Below, in pieces: positions 16,994 through 25,743 of a DNA stretch of 47,213 nt. The notes beneath the pieces were generated by a model. It was given only the letters and a program-made list of their open reading frames with translations. It did not search any database and was not told where the DNA came from. The stretch comes from Verrucomicrobiota bacterium (lineage in GTDB: Bacteria; Verrucomicrobiota; Verrucomicrobiia; Methylacidiphilales; JBCCWR01). The number at the start of each line of letters is the position of its first letter. Within the stretch, counting starts at the first letter, position 1. A program made the position numbers and the translations under genes. Where the stretch lies: NCBI GenBank assembly GCA_039192515.1, contig JBCCXA010000027.1, forward strand, positions 1-47,213, written 5' to 3'.

Positions 16994-17917
16994 ATGAAAT
17001 CAATATTGGTTACAGGAGGTGCTGGTTTTATCGGCTCCAACCTCACTTTAGAGCTACAAAATCAATTTCCTGGAGCATGGATTACAGTCATTGACGATTT
17101 TCGAAGCGCCAGTTTCAAAAATTTAGAAGGTTTTAAGGGTGATGTTCTAGCTAAAGATATGGCAAGGCTAGATTGGGAGCAACAGTTTGATTCGACCATG
17201 TGGGATGCAGTTTTCCACTTAGCTTCCATTACAGATACCACAGAGCATGACCAACGCTTGCAAGTGGAAGATAACGTAGAAAGTTTTCGTAATCTTTTAG
17301 AGTTTGTTCGTCCGTATAAAACACCTGTTATCTATGCTAGCTCAGCCGCGACCTATGGAATCACCAGTGGCGTAAATCACGTGGATGATTCACAAAAGCC
17401 TGCTAATGTCTATGCCTTTACGAAAGTCGTTTTAGAAAATCTAGCTAGACATTACACATCTTTGGAGAGTGGTTGGAAAATTGTAGGGTTAAGATATTTC
17501 AATGTTTACGGGCCACGTGAAGAACATAAAGGAGTTCCTGCAAGTATGATTCTCCATCTAGCCAAGCAAATGATGGCTGGCAAGAGACCGCGCATTTTTG
17601 AATTTGGAGAACAGAAGAGAGATTTTGTTTACGTGAAAGATATTGTGTCCTACACCATTGGAGCTTTACAGGCTAAAGAAACAACTGTTTACAATGCTGG
17701 GAGTGGGCAACCACGCTCATTTAATGATTTAGTAGCCATTCTCAATGATGTGCTTTCAACAAATCTTGAGGCTGAATATATCAAAAACCCCTATGAACAT
17801 TATCAACCTCATACGGAAGCAGATATGTCTAAAATAGAACTAGAGCTTGGATTAAAGCCCGCTTTTAGCTTAGAAGCGGGGGTTAAAGATTATTTCGAAA
17901 GTGGTTTGCTGGTATAG
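16994..17917 (+). CDS. hldD: HldD-like ADP-glyceromanno-heptose 6-epimerase
   Basis: Extended short-chain dehydrogenase of 307 residues that most resembles ADP-L-glycero-D-manno-heptose 6-epimerase, which makes the heptose precursor for the LPS core. The NAD-binding motif GGAGFIGSN is near the start, the catalytic SSAATYG and Y-AFT-K follow, and the family-specific run YGPREEHKG, with RIFEFGEQKRDFVYVKD, is close to known HldD proteins. It starts 36 bases after the TlpA-like gene. A different NDP-sugar epimerase is possible but less likely. Confidence 0.85.
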   Translation: MKSILVTGGAGFIGSNLTLELQNQFPGAWITVIDDFRSASFKNLEGFKGDVLAKDMARLDWEQQFDSTMWDAVFHLASITDTTEHDQRLQVEDNVESFRNLLEFVRPYKTPVIYASSAATYGITSGVNHVDDSQKPANVYAFTKVVLENLARHYTSLESGWKIVGLRYFNVYGPREEHKGVPASMILHLAKQMMAGKRPRIFEFGEQKRDFVYVKDIVSYTIGALQAKETTVYNAGSGQPRSFNDLVAILNDVLSTNLEAEYIKNPYEHYQPHTEADMSKIELELGLKPAFSLEAGVKDYFESGLLV

Positions 17918-17959
17918 CCAGTGATCATAGTAAATTCATTTGATAGGAGGTAAACTAAA

Positions 17960-17983
17960 ATGGACGCTAAGTCATTTTGGTGA
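17960..17983 (+). other. Seven-codon ORF with strong ribosome binding site
   Basis: A near-perfect Shine-Dalgarno (aggaggt, 17945-17951) stands eight bases before an ATG whose frame reads MDAKSFW and stops. Most genes in this window have weak ribosome binding sites, so the strong one is out of place. It lies between hldD and the convergent permease gene and is followed by a T run. It could be a leader peptide remnant or chance. Confidence 0.2.
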
Positions 17984-17993
17984 AACTGTTTTT

Positions 17994-18764
17994 TCAATGA
18001 GCAGGTGGACCTGATTCGAGACCTCGGTAGAGATAAGGGTTACTGGGCCTCTGAATTTCTTTTAACTTATCTGCTAGAATACACACAACATCATAATCAT
18101 TGTGTTTGATTATGGTTACTTTGCCCGTGGCAATCAGCCAGGTGTCATTGGTGTAACTTTGTGCCTCCGGACTTTCTACTAAAATGCCCATAGGGATAGC
18201 ATCAGCGGCACAACAAGTAATGAGAAATTGGAATAGGAGGATACGATTTTCTCCTATGGCCTCTGGTTTGTTGTATACTTGCCCCCAAGTTGTGATAGCC
18301 TGCCCTATCCATTGTTTTGGATGGGTACATACCGCTCTGATATCAAGGCTTGGTCGATCACTGTTGCTAGTAATACCATGAGGTTTAGCGGGTGAAGGCG
18401 CTATGGTTACTCTCGCATTATCTAACTCGCTTATTTTAAACTGTGTCATGCGTTTTTCCAGAGCATGGCTGCCTAGCCCAAGATCGTGAGCTGAGGCAAT
18501 AAAAAGCAAAGGAGAGACCAAAATAGCACATTGTAACCACGTCTCTCTGTGTTCATTGCAACAAGTATTAGATCTGGCATCAAGAGGCTTAATTGCTCGA
18601 AAGAGAGACACTACCAGGCAACCCATCAAAATAACCCATCCAGCAATAAGCAGGAAAAGTAGATCGTGGCGAAGAAAATTAATATAACTACCTGCTACTA
18701 TGTGGTAACTTAATAGCCCTATCCATGCTAATAAGACAACTAATCTATATTTATACTTTTTCAC
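17994..18764 (-). CDS. YcgQ-type (TIGR03943/DUF1980) permease partner
   Basis: Membrane protein of 256 residues, partner of the YraQ/YcgR-like permease. Four hydrophobic segments in the first 100 residues are followed by a soluble domain with the family hallmark FLITCCAADAIPMGILVES (paired cysteines) and VCTHPKQWIGQAITTWGQVY. Its start overlaps the end of the permease gene by four bases, so the pair is translationally coupled. Family members are linked to metal or small-molecule handling, but the substrate is not established. Confidence 0.82.
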   Translation of the reverse strand: MKKYKYRLVVLLAWIGLLSYHIVAGSYINFLRHDLLFLLIAGWVILMGCLVVSLFRAIKPLDARSNTCCNEHRETWLQCAILVSPLLFIASAHDLGLGSHALEKRMTQFKISELDNARVTIAPSPAKPHGITSNSDRPSLDIRAVCTHPKQWIGQAITTWGQVYNKPEAIGENRILLFQFLITCCAADAIPMGILVESPEAQSYTNDTWLIATGKVTIIKHNDYDVVCILADKLKEIQRPSNPYLYRGLESGPPAH

Positions 18765-19816
18765 TGTGGCAAATACTCAACGAGGTAAGAAAAGGTAAAT
18801 ACGAGTAAGCAAAGGATTAAAACAAGCCAGATGACTGCCTTCTTTCGAACAAAAGATAGATATAGGCCTATAAGTTTGATGTCTACTATGGGGCCTAAAA
18901 GCATAAATGACATTTGTGCAGAGAGAGGCAATGCGTAGCGGAAAGAGGCGGCAACAAAAGCATCTGCTTCTGAGCAAAGATTAAGTAAGACCGCCAAAAA
19001 CATCATGACACCAATACCAGCTGTGGGTGTTTGACCCAGTTCTATAAAGACATACCTCGGGATAAGAGATTGAGCCATGCCGGCTAAGAATGCACCAAAG
19101 ATGAGATATTGACCGATGACCATGAAGTCAGCAGTAGCATGTTCGATTGCATCAAAGAAGCGGTCTAGCCTTGAGGTGTAATGGGTATGTTTCTCATGGT
19201 GATGAACATCCTGACTATGATGAGAATTGTCAGCATGATGACAATCAGAGGCTTCGTTAACTTCTTTTGATTTTCCAGTATCTATTAAAGCTTCGTTACC
19301 CGGAAAAAGCCGGTAAATGATGAATGCACCTAGAACTGCTATGATATAGCCGAAACCTAAACGTATGAGAACAGTACTCCAAGAGTAGTTATAAGCTACA
19401 GCAGTTGAAGCTGCAACGATAGGGTTTACAATAGGTCCAGCGAGTAAATAGGCTAGGACTGTTGTAAATGGAATGCCCTTTTTCATTAAGCGGCGTGCAA
19501 CTGGCACGATAGCGCATTCGCAGACGGGAAATATAATGCCACCGAAGCCGGCGGCAAAAGGTGCCCATTTTTTCTTGGGGAACAAGCCCTCTAACCATTC
19601 TGACTTAACATAAACTTCCATAAGACCTGAAATAATCGAACCCAGTGCCAGGAAGGGCAGTGTTTCCAGCAAAATGGATCCAAAGCTAATAGCAAAGCTA
19701 TGCATGAGGGGGCCATCGCGGTATACCAACCAGAACAGAAGGGCACTGCTAAGAAATAGAATCTTAAACCAAGATTCAGAAAGAGTCGCCTTGAGTGTAG
19801 AAAGCCAGTTGCTCAT
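18761..19816 (-). CDS. YraQ/YcgR-like permease (ArsP_1/DUF318) with His-rich loop
   Basis: Polytopic permease of 351 residues. It has the duplicated four-helix family pattern with GGIIFPVCECAIVPVARRLMKKG in the first half and LLNLCSEADAFVAASF with FMLLGPIVDIKL in the second; the conserved PxCEC and CSEADA are both present. Between the halves, around residues 192-216, is a loop with about ten histidines (CHHADNSHHSQDVHHHEKHTH), which suggests sensing or binding of a transition metal such as zinc, nickel or cobalt (inference). It forms an operon with the YcgQ-type gene. Confidence 0.85.
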   Translation of the reverse strand: MSNWLSTLKATLSESWFKILFLSSALLFWLVYRDGPLMHSFAISFGSILLETLPFLALGSIISGLMEVYVKSEWLEGLFPKKKWAPFAAGFGGIIFPVCECAIVPVARRLMKKGIPFTTVLAYLLAGPIVNPIVAASTAVAYNYSWSTVLIRLGFGYIIAVLGAFIIYRLFPGNEALIDTGKSKEVNEASDCHHADNSHHSQDVHHHEKHTHYTSRLDRFFDAIEHATADFMVIGQYLIFGAFLAGMAQSLIPRYVFIELGQTPTAGIGVMMFLAVLLNLCSEADAFVAASFRYALPLSAQMSFMLLGPIVDIKLIGLYLSFVRKKAVIWLVLILCLLVFTFSYLVEYLPQ

Positions 19817-20167
19817 AAGTGATTCGGAGAGATATGACCTAGAGTCTGATGCACAAGTTTGAAATTACCGCTATTTTCAATTGAATTGAAGATAGAGCTC
19901 CTAAGACCAATGGGAAGCCAATACTTTCAGTCACTCTAGCAAAGAGAAAAGCAAAAAGACTGCCGTACCTTAGGTCGAGGTGAGGCACATTTGTTTACTA
20001 TGTGGTAAATGTTTCTGTAGTGCTTTTTCTCCCCATCAGCCTGTAATCAGGTGCGCAGCGCGGACTGCTTGGCCGTCTCACACTTTTTGAGAAAGCAGCA
20101 GGCACTGAAAGCTTCCATGAGAATCTTTCTTCTTCCAGAAATGGCTATATCGATTTAGGGTACTCCT
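19817..20167. other. Intergenic region between permease pair and heme operon
   Basis: 351 bases separating two divergent operons, so it must hold both promoters. I see no gene, RNA gene or strong operator. A weak inverted repeat with 6-base arms (ACATTT/AAATGT) lies at 19987-20012, but its inner bases do not pair. Confidence 0.4.
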
Positions 20168-20968
20168 GTGGAAACTTCTTTTATTTCTTTGAGCTGTATA
20201 CCTTATTTGATGGCAAGTGCCTATACTTGTTATGGTTTGGGTGCTCAGAAATACCAGCCTCGAGCTTACAACATGCTTTTGATTCTTGTTGGCTTTATTT
20301 TTCAAACAGCTTTTCTTATCGTTCGAGGTAATAAAATTGGACATTGTCCATTGAGTAATTTGTTTGAGACCATGATTTTTTTGTCTTGGGCTATTGTTTT
20401 GAATTATTTGATCATTGGGCCAATATTCAGAGTATCCTTGTTGGGAACTTTTACTGCGCCGTGTGTATTGTTAATTAATCTTTCCGCCCTATTAATTCCT
20501 GGCATAGATTATCCTCGAGATATGTCACATATGAGTCCTATATTAGAATTACATGCGGGTGTGTCTTTATTGGCCTATGGCACTCTAGGTCTAGCCAGTA
20601 TCGCAGCAGTGATGTTCTTAATTGAAAATAAATACTTGAAATCAAGAAGTTTTACGCGACTCGTTTTTTTAATGCCAGCTATTGGAAAACTAGACCGTGT
20701 TGCCTTTCGTGTGGGACTTCTGGGTTTGGTTTTGTTAACAGTTGGTTTAGGTGCTGGCTTTCTAGTGCCAGAAGTGCGCTTTGATACAGTCAAAGTTGGG
20801 TGGTCTATGGTGTTTTGGTTTGGGTATGTGCTAGCTATCTGCGGGCGTATGGTTTCTTATCTTAGCCCACTTAAATACGCATGGTTTGTGATCATTCTTT
20901 ACGGAGCATTAATTGGAACTTTTGGATTGATCAATGAAGTTTCAAAAGAACATCAATTCGCTTTATGA
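20168..20968 (+). CDS. hemX: HemX/CcsA-like cytochrome c assembly family membrane protein
   Basis: Eight-helix membrane protein of 266 residues in the CcmC/CcsA superfamily. GHCPLSNLFETMIFLSW matches the conserved N-terminal helix and a helix with LELHAGVSLLAYG carries the expected histidine. The tryptophan-rich WGxYWxWD heme motif of true CcsA is absent and is replaced by VRFDTVKVGWSMVFWFGY, as in HemX proteins. Position directly before hemA, with a four-base overlap, is the classic hemX place; HemX modulates GluTR levels in some bacteria. The start is GTG. Confidence 0.8.
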   Translation: METSFISLSCIPYLMASAYTCYGLGAQKYQPRAYNMLLILVGFIFQTAFLIVRGNKIGHCPLSNLFETMIFLSWAIVLNYLIIGPIFRVSLLGTFTAPCVLLINLSALLIPGIDYPRDMSHMSPILELHAGVSLLAYGTLGLASIAAVMFLIENKYLKSRSFTRLVFLMPAIGKLDRVAFRVGLLGLVLLTVGLGAGFLVPEVRFDTVKVGWSMVFWFGYVLAICGRMVSYLSPLKYAWFVIILYGALIGTFGLINEVSKEHQFAL

Positions 20969-22092
20969 AGTTGTTTTGTTACGGAACTGATCATCAGCTG
21001 GCTGCTGTTGAAAATCGTGAGTGTCTGGCGATGTCAAAAAGGCAATTGCCTGACTTTACGAATTTGTTTCGTGAACAATGCCCTAAAAGTGAGCTGGTAG
21101 TTCTTAGCACCTGCAATCGAGTGGAATTTTATGTAGCGACTCCAGATCATATGGAAAGTACCTTGAAAAGTGTTTCTTCAACTATAGAGACTATTCTTAG
21201 TCCTCCAGAGGGCTGGAAAAAGAATATGAAGTGCTTGGAAGGTATGACATCTGTAAGGCATCTTTTTGAAGTTGGTTCGGGTCTACAGTCCATGGTGATC
21301 GGTGAAACAGAAATTCTTGGTCAGACAAAGCAGGCTTATGAACAAGCCTGTCAAGTAAAGTCTACTGGCAAGTATATGAACAAGCTTTTCCAAATGGCCT
21401 TTTCTGCCTCCAAAGATGCTAGAAGTCAGTCTGATATTACGAGAGGAGCTGTTTCCGTTGGTTCAGTATCCGTAGAGCTTGCCGCAAGAATATTTGGAGA
21501 TTTAAAGCAAACGCAAGTTTTAGTTCTAGGAGCGGGTGAGACAAGTGAATTGGTTTTAAGGACACTTTCTGGCAAAGGCATTCGTTCCATTGTTGTGGCA
21601 AACAGAACTTTCGAAAAAGCTTGCTTGCTAGCTGAAGAATTAGGAGGGGAAGCGGTACATTGGGATAAGTGGGAAAACTCCCTTAGGACCAGTGACATTG
21701 TCATTTCTTCAACGGCTGCTCCTCATTTCGTCATTGAAAAGGGTGATGTCAACCAGCTGATGAAAAAACGGGATTATCGGGCACTCTTTATGATCGACTT
21801 AGCAGTCCCAAGAGATATAGAGCCCTCGATTACGGATGTTGATTCAGTATATCTTTATGATATCGATGATTTGGAATCGATTTCTCGTATGCATATCAAT
21901 GAAAGGAAGCTAGAGGTTGAAAAATGCCTAGCTCTACTCAAAAAACATGAAGATCGATTTGCGGAGTGGTGGATGAATGACGAGGAGAGGCAGCGACAAA
22001 TAGTAGCAAGTAAAAAAACACGATTTACTCAAGAGCCTTTAAGCACAGAAACTTCAATGATTAGAGCAAAGTCTTCTGGCGAAACTTCCTAG
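20965..22092 (+). CDS. hemA: Glutamyl-tRNA reductase
   Basis: Reduces glutamyl-tRNA to glutamate-1-semialdehyde, the first step of C5 tetrapyrrole synthesis. The catalytic Cys50 lies in VVLSTCNRVEFY; the LQSMVIGETEILGQTKQAY motif and the NADPH-binding domain (VLVLGAGETSELVLRTL) follow. At 375 residues it is shorter than the usual 410-430, and the C-terminal dimerization domain is reduced to one long helix. The start overlaps the hemX stop as ATGA. It is part of the heme operon hemX-hemA-hemC-cobA/hemD. Confidence 0.95.
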   Translation: MKLFCYGTDHQLAAVENRECLAMSKRQLPDFTNLFREQCPKSELVVLSTCNRVEFYVATPDHMESTLKSVSSTIETILSPPEGWKKNMKCLEGMTSVRHLFEVGSGLQSMVIGETEILGQTKQAYEQACQVKSTGKYMNKLFQMAFSASKDARSQSDITRGAVSVGSVSVELAARIFGDLKQTQVLVLGAGETSELVLRTLSGKGIRSIVVANRTFEKACLLAEELGGEAVHWDKWENSLRTSDIVISSTAAPHFVIEKGDVNQLMKKRDYRALFMIDLAVPRDIEPSITDVDSVYLYDIDDLESISRMHINERKLEVEKCLALLKKHEDRFAEWWMNDEERQRQIVASKKTRFTQEPLSTETSMIRAKSSGETS

Positions 22093-22127
22093 GCCCTATA
22101 GTTTTATAGAAATTAGTATTGATCAAA

Positions 22128-23036
22128 GTGTCAACTCAAAAAATTATAATCGCCACGCGCGGAAGCGGCCTTGCTTTGGCACAAAGTGAATGGACAAAAA
22201 CGCAGTTATCCAAAGCATGGCCGGATTATGAAATTGAATTACTAAAGATCAAAACGACAGGGGATCGCTTACAAACACGTTTTGACCCTTCTGAGAAACT
22301 GGATAAGGGCCTTTTTACTAAGGAAATAGAGGAAGCACTTTTAGAAGGTCGAGCAGATATAGCGGTTCATAGCCTCAAAGATTTGCCTACAGAACTTCCC
22401 GATAGCCTAGACTTAGGTGCCGTTCCTCCAAGAGAGTCTGCAAAAGATATTCTCATCATGAAGCAAGGTTTCAGTTTAGAGGGTTTTGTGAATGGAGGAC
22501 TTGTTTTAACAGGTAGTAAGAGAAGGGCAATGCAGTGGAAGGAGGCTTACCCCAAATCTGAAATCCTACCTATCCGTGGTAACGTTGATACAAGGATCCG
22601 AAAACTTAGAGAGCATGAAGAGGCGAAAGCAATTATTCTAGCAGAAGCAGGCATCAATAGACTAAAGCCCAATATAAACCAAGTAGGCGTGCTTCCACTT
22701 GATTATTCCATGATGCTACCGGCACCAGGCCAGGGTGCCTTAGGCTTAGAGGTTCGTGCGAATGATGTGCTGATCAAGAAATTGCTAAAGCCTTTACATT
22801 GCGCAGAGACTTTTGCTTGCGTGCAAAGCGAGCGAAGCTTTCTAAATGCGATGGGTGGTGGTTGCAATGCGCCCCTAGGATCATATGCTTCGACGGATGG
22901 GAAGCATTTGCATCTAAGAGGTGTTTATTACCAAGATGATACCGCCAAGGCGATTCATGCAGAAGTTAAAGGCCTTGCAAAAAATGCCCTGGCTATTGGC
23001 ATCCAATTAGCGGATAGGGTAAAAGAGCAAAGATGA
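22128..23036 (+). CDS. hemC: Porphobilinogen deaminase
   Basis: Hydroxymethylbilane synthase: joins four porphobilinogens into a linear tetrapyrrole. Motifs are the N-terminal IIIATRGSGLALAQS, the catalytic Asp loop FTKEIEEALLEGRADIAVHSLKDLP, LPIRGNVDTRIRKL, and the cofactor-anchoring cysteine in GGGCNAPLGSYA. The frame opens at a TTG at 22119; the GTG at 22128 (VSTQKIII) fits family length better and is chosen. The stop overlaps the next gene by four bases. Confidence 0.95.
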   Translation: MSTQKIIIATRGSGLALAQSEWTKTQLSKAWPDYEIELLKIKTTGDRLQTRFDPSEKLDKGLFTKEIEEALLEGRADIAVHSLKDLPTELPDSLDLGAVPPRESAKDILIMKQGFSLEGFVNGGLVLTGSKRRAMQWKEAYPKSEILPIRGNVDTRIRKLREHEEAKAIILAEAGINRLKPNINQVGVLPLDYSMMLPAPGQGALGLEVRANDVLIKKLLKPLHCAETFACVQSERSFLNAMGGGCNAPLGSYASTDGKHLHLRGVYYQDDTAKAIHAEVKGLAKNALAIGIQLADRVKEQR

Positions 23037-24535
23037 GGAGTGATCAGACTAAAGGGACTTGTTATCTGGTTGGAGCTGGGCCTGGGGATCTAGGGCTATT
23101 CACTTTGAAAGCGAAAGAGCTGATCCAAAAAGCTGATGTCATTATATATGACTACCTGGCAAATCCTAAAGCACTTACTTGGGCAGGTCGCCATGCTGAA
23201 CTCATCTATGTTGGTAAAAAGGCTAAAGAGCACACTTTAAAACAAGATGAGATCAATCATTTGGTTGTTGAGAAGACTAGGTTGGGGAAGTGTGTCGTGC
23301 GGCTAAAAGGAGGGGATCCCTATATCTTTGGTCGTGGTGGTGAAGAAGCTGAGGCTCTAAAAGCAGCCAACCTATCATTTGAAGTAGTCCCTGGAATCAC
23401 CGCAGCAGCAGCGGCAACTGCTTATTCCGGGATACCATTGAGTCATCGAGAGCATACGACATGTATCACTTTTATAACTGGACATGAGGATCCTACAAAA
23501 GATAGGTCTATGGTTAATTGGAGAGCGCTAGTGGAAACCGGTGCGACATTAGCAATCTACATGGGAATGGGGCGTCTTTCAATTATCGTGGAGCAACTTG
23601 TGCAAAGTGGTATGAGTCCGGAGATGTCTGTCGGTGTGATCCAATGGGGTTCTACTCCTAAGCAACGTAGCGCAGTCGGAACGTTGTCTACAATTGTGGA
23701 TGTTGTTAGGCAATCAGGTCTCGGGGCTCCTTCCATTATCATAGTAGGTACTGTCGTGGAGATGCAGCAACAACTTCGCTGGTTTGAGGACAAGTCTTTA
23801 TTGGGTCAGCGTATGGTGGTTACACGAACGAGAAAGCAATCGAGTCGTATGGCTGCCTTGTTAGCAGAACGCGGTGCAGATGTCATGGAGTTACCAACCA
23901 TTCGTGTAGAACCAATCATTCAAGAAAGAAACTGGTTATCAAAAGTCAATGAAATAGACTGGTTGGTGTTTACTAGTCCGAATGCGGTCGATTTCTTCTT
24001 TGAATTTTTTGTCAAAGAACATGATATACGTAAGTTAGTGTCTGTGAAGATAGCTACCGTCGGTCCAGCAACTGCTGAGCGAGTGCGAGCTCACCATTTG
24101 AAAATAGATTTGCAGCCCAAAGTTTATACCGCCCAAGGTTTAGTTAATGAGTGGAAGGATCAGGGAGCAAAGATCTTATTCCCATGCAGCAACTTAGCAA
24201 AGCGAGATCTAGAAGAAGGCTTAAAGGCAAAAGGCTCAGAGGTTAAGAGAGTTGAAATTTATCAAACAGTGCCTGAAACACAGGATCTAGGAGGAACTAG
24301 AGAACGGCTTTGTCGTGAAGGTGCTGATTGGGTTATTTTTAGCAGCTCCTCTGCGGTTGAGAATTTCCATAAGCTTGATCTGAGCTATCCTAACGAATCT
24401 TGTCGATATGCTAGTTTGGGGCCTGTAACTTCTCAATCTATGAAAAAACTTGGCTATTCCGTAGACTTGGAGGCCAGTGAAAGTACCATAGACAGGCTCG
24501 TCGCTGAAATAGAAGAGGCAAACTTAAGAAAATAG
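23033..24535 (+). CDS. cobA-hemD: Fused uroporphyrinogen-III C-methyltransferase and synthase
   Basis: Bifunctional protein of 500 residues. The N-terminal half (about 8-250) is the SAM-dependent methyltransferase that makes precorrin-2: VGAGPGDLGLFTLKAKELI, RLKGGDPYIFGRGGEE and VVPGITAAAAATAYSGIPLSHR. The C-terminal half (about 260-495) is uroporphyrinogen-III synthase: VVTRTRKQSSRMAALLAERGADV, WLVFTSPNAVDFFF, and DWVIFSSSSAVENF. The fusion makes uroporphyrinogen III and directs part of it to siroheme or cobalamin. It closes the heme operon and overlaps hemC by four bases. Confidence 0.95.
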   Translation: MRSDQTKGTCYLVGAGPGDLGLFTLKAKELIQKADVIIYDYLANPKALTWAGRHAELIYVGKKAKEHTLKQDEINHLVVEKTRLGKCVVRLKGGDPYIFGRGGEEAEALKAANLSFEVVPGITAAAAATAYSGIPLSHREHTTCITFITGHEDPTKDRSMVNWRALVETGATLAIYMGMGRLSIIVEQLVQSGMSPEMSVGVIQWGSTPKQRSAVGTLSTIVDVVRQSGLGAPSIIIVGTVVEMQQQLRWFEDKSLLGQRMVVTRTRKQSSRMAALLAERGADVMELPTIRVEPIIQERNWLSKVNEIDWLVFTSPNAVDFFFEFFVKEHDIRKLVSVKIATVGPATAERVRAHHLKIDLQPKVYTAQGLVNEWKDQGAKILFPCSNLAKRDLEEGLKAKGSEVKRVEIYQTVPETQDLGGTRERLCREGADWVIFSSSSAVENFHKLDLSYPNESCRYASLGPVTSQSMKKLGYSVDLEASESTIDRLVAEIEEANLRK

Positions 24536-24554
24536 TCTACAATTACTTTATTTT

Positions 24555-24908
24555 ATGGCATCTGTTGAAGAATTATTTGACGAGGGTAATACCGAGCTCG
24601 CGATGGGTGAGCTAGAGAAAGCTGCGGAGTATTATCGCCAGTGTGTGAAGATAGATGCTCAGTTTTTTGATGGTTGGCATGCCTTGGGCATGGTTCTCAT
24701 GAAATCAAAGCAGTATGAGGAAGCCATTGAGGCAGGTAAAAAGGCTATTGAAATCAGACCCAATGATCAAATGGCTTACACAAGTTTGTCTCTCGCATAT
24801 GTTAGAAATGGTCAAATTAAAGAGGCTGAAGATATGGGGGCTAAGGCAAGAATTCTTTCCTGGGGGGGTAAGGTTGTTAAGGACAACTCAAAAGATGAGA
24901 CACAGTAA
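24555..24908 (+). CDS. Small TPR-repeat protein
   Basis: A 117-residue soluble protein made of about three tetratricopeptide repeats. Each shows the W/L-x2-G and A-x-P-like spacing: GNTELAMGELEKAAEYYRQC, GWHALGMVLMKSKQYEEAIE, then AYTSLSLAYVRNGQIKEAE. It is likely a protein-binding scaffold of the cytoplasm. It starts 19 bases after cobA-hemD in the same direction, so it may be transcribed with the heme operon; a link to heme synthesis is not shown. Confidence 0.85.
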   Translation: MASVEELFDEGNTELAMGELEKAAEYYRQCVKIDAQFFDGWHALGMVLMKSKQYEEAIEAGKKAIEIRPNDQMAYTSLSLAYVRNGQIKEAEDMGAKARILSWGGKVVKDNSKDETQ

Positions 24909-24930
24909 AAAGGAGGTGCTTGCGTGGCTC

Positions 24931-25734
24931 CTATCTAGAATAAAATTCAACACTCAGTTGAGAAACTTCCACTGGATCATCTCGCAATGATTTTTGTAAA
25001 GTGAATCCATACTCAGTGATTAGTGATCTGCAACGTCCTACATCGCATTGCGAGTGGTGAATTTCAATAATAAGGTGCTTAGCTTGTGATAGGAGCTCGG
25101 GGTAGTTTTCAAGAAAATCTTGTTCGGCTCCCTCTATATCGCATTTTATTAAGTCTATAGTGGAGCCTTGGGTTACATGATTGAGGTTGAGGTAGGGGAC
25201 CTTAATGAGTTTTCGTTGCTGGCTAAATAATCCGCCGGAGAGTGGCGTAAGTGAGTTATAGCAGGATACTTGGTAATCGGTGATTTCAGCTTTTCCTTCT
25301 ATATTACCCACTAGGCCGCAATGGACTTTAACACATTGTTCAATGGCTTCTTTATTCTCTTTGATTCTTCTGATGAGGTCTTTGTATGTTTTTGGGTTCC
25401 CTTCGATAGAGTGAATTTTGATTTTTTCTGGTTCTAATTTATTTTGAAGATATAAATCCAGGGTGCGCAAGGTAAAGAGCCCTGAATTCGCACCTAAATC
25501 TAGTACACGAAAGATTTCATGAGACCCGGGCTTAATGTTTTTTATGATGCTTAGGATGGCTTCATCATATTCTCCCTGAATAAATATTTCATTGAAGACA
25601 ACCCAATCATTGATTCCATAAAAGTTATTCTGTAGACCTGATTTAAGTTGAAACCCTAAACAGAGTGTCTTGAAGATTTTCTCAAATTCAATGCTGGTGG
25701 CGATATCTTTTTCATTCCAATTAAAGGGGTTCAT
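24931..25734 (-). CDS. FkbM family methyltransferase
   Basis: SAM-dependent methyltransferase of 267 residues. It has motif I VLDLGANSGLFTLRTL, an acidic residue after the second strand (IHSIEGNPKTY), and the FkbM-typical LIKCDIEGAEQDFLENYPELL followed by HLIIEIHH. Such enzymes O-methylate sugars or small metabolites. It lies nine bases downstream of the branching enzyme gene on the same strand, so a shared transcript is likely, though no functional link is obvious. Confidence 0.85.
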   Translation of the reverse strand: MNPFNWNEKDIATSIEFEKIFKTLCLGFQLKSGLQNNFYGINDWVVFNEIFIQGEYDEAILSIIKNIKPGSHEIFRVLDLGANSGLFTLRTLDLYLQNKLEPEKIKIHSIEGNPKTYKDLIRRIKENKEAIEQCVKVHCGLVGNIEGKAEITDYQVSCYNSLTPLSGGLFSQQRKLIKVPYLNLNHVTQGSTIDLIKCDIEGAEQDFLENYPELLSQAKHLIIEIHHSQCDVGRCRSLITEYGFTLQKSLRDDPVEVSQLSVEFYSR

Positions 25735-25743
25735 AGGAGATGC

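Noticed and set aside
18690..20012. Shared 13-base word tactatgtggtaa inside the YcgQ-type gene and in the intergenic region near 20000
   Set aside because: Word matches of this length are expected by chance in 47 kb, and one copy is inside coding sequence.
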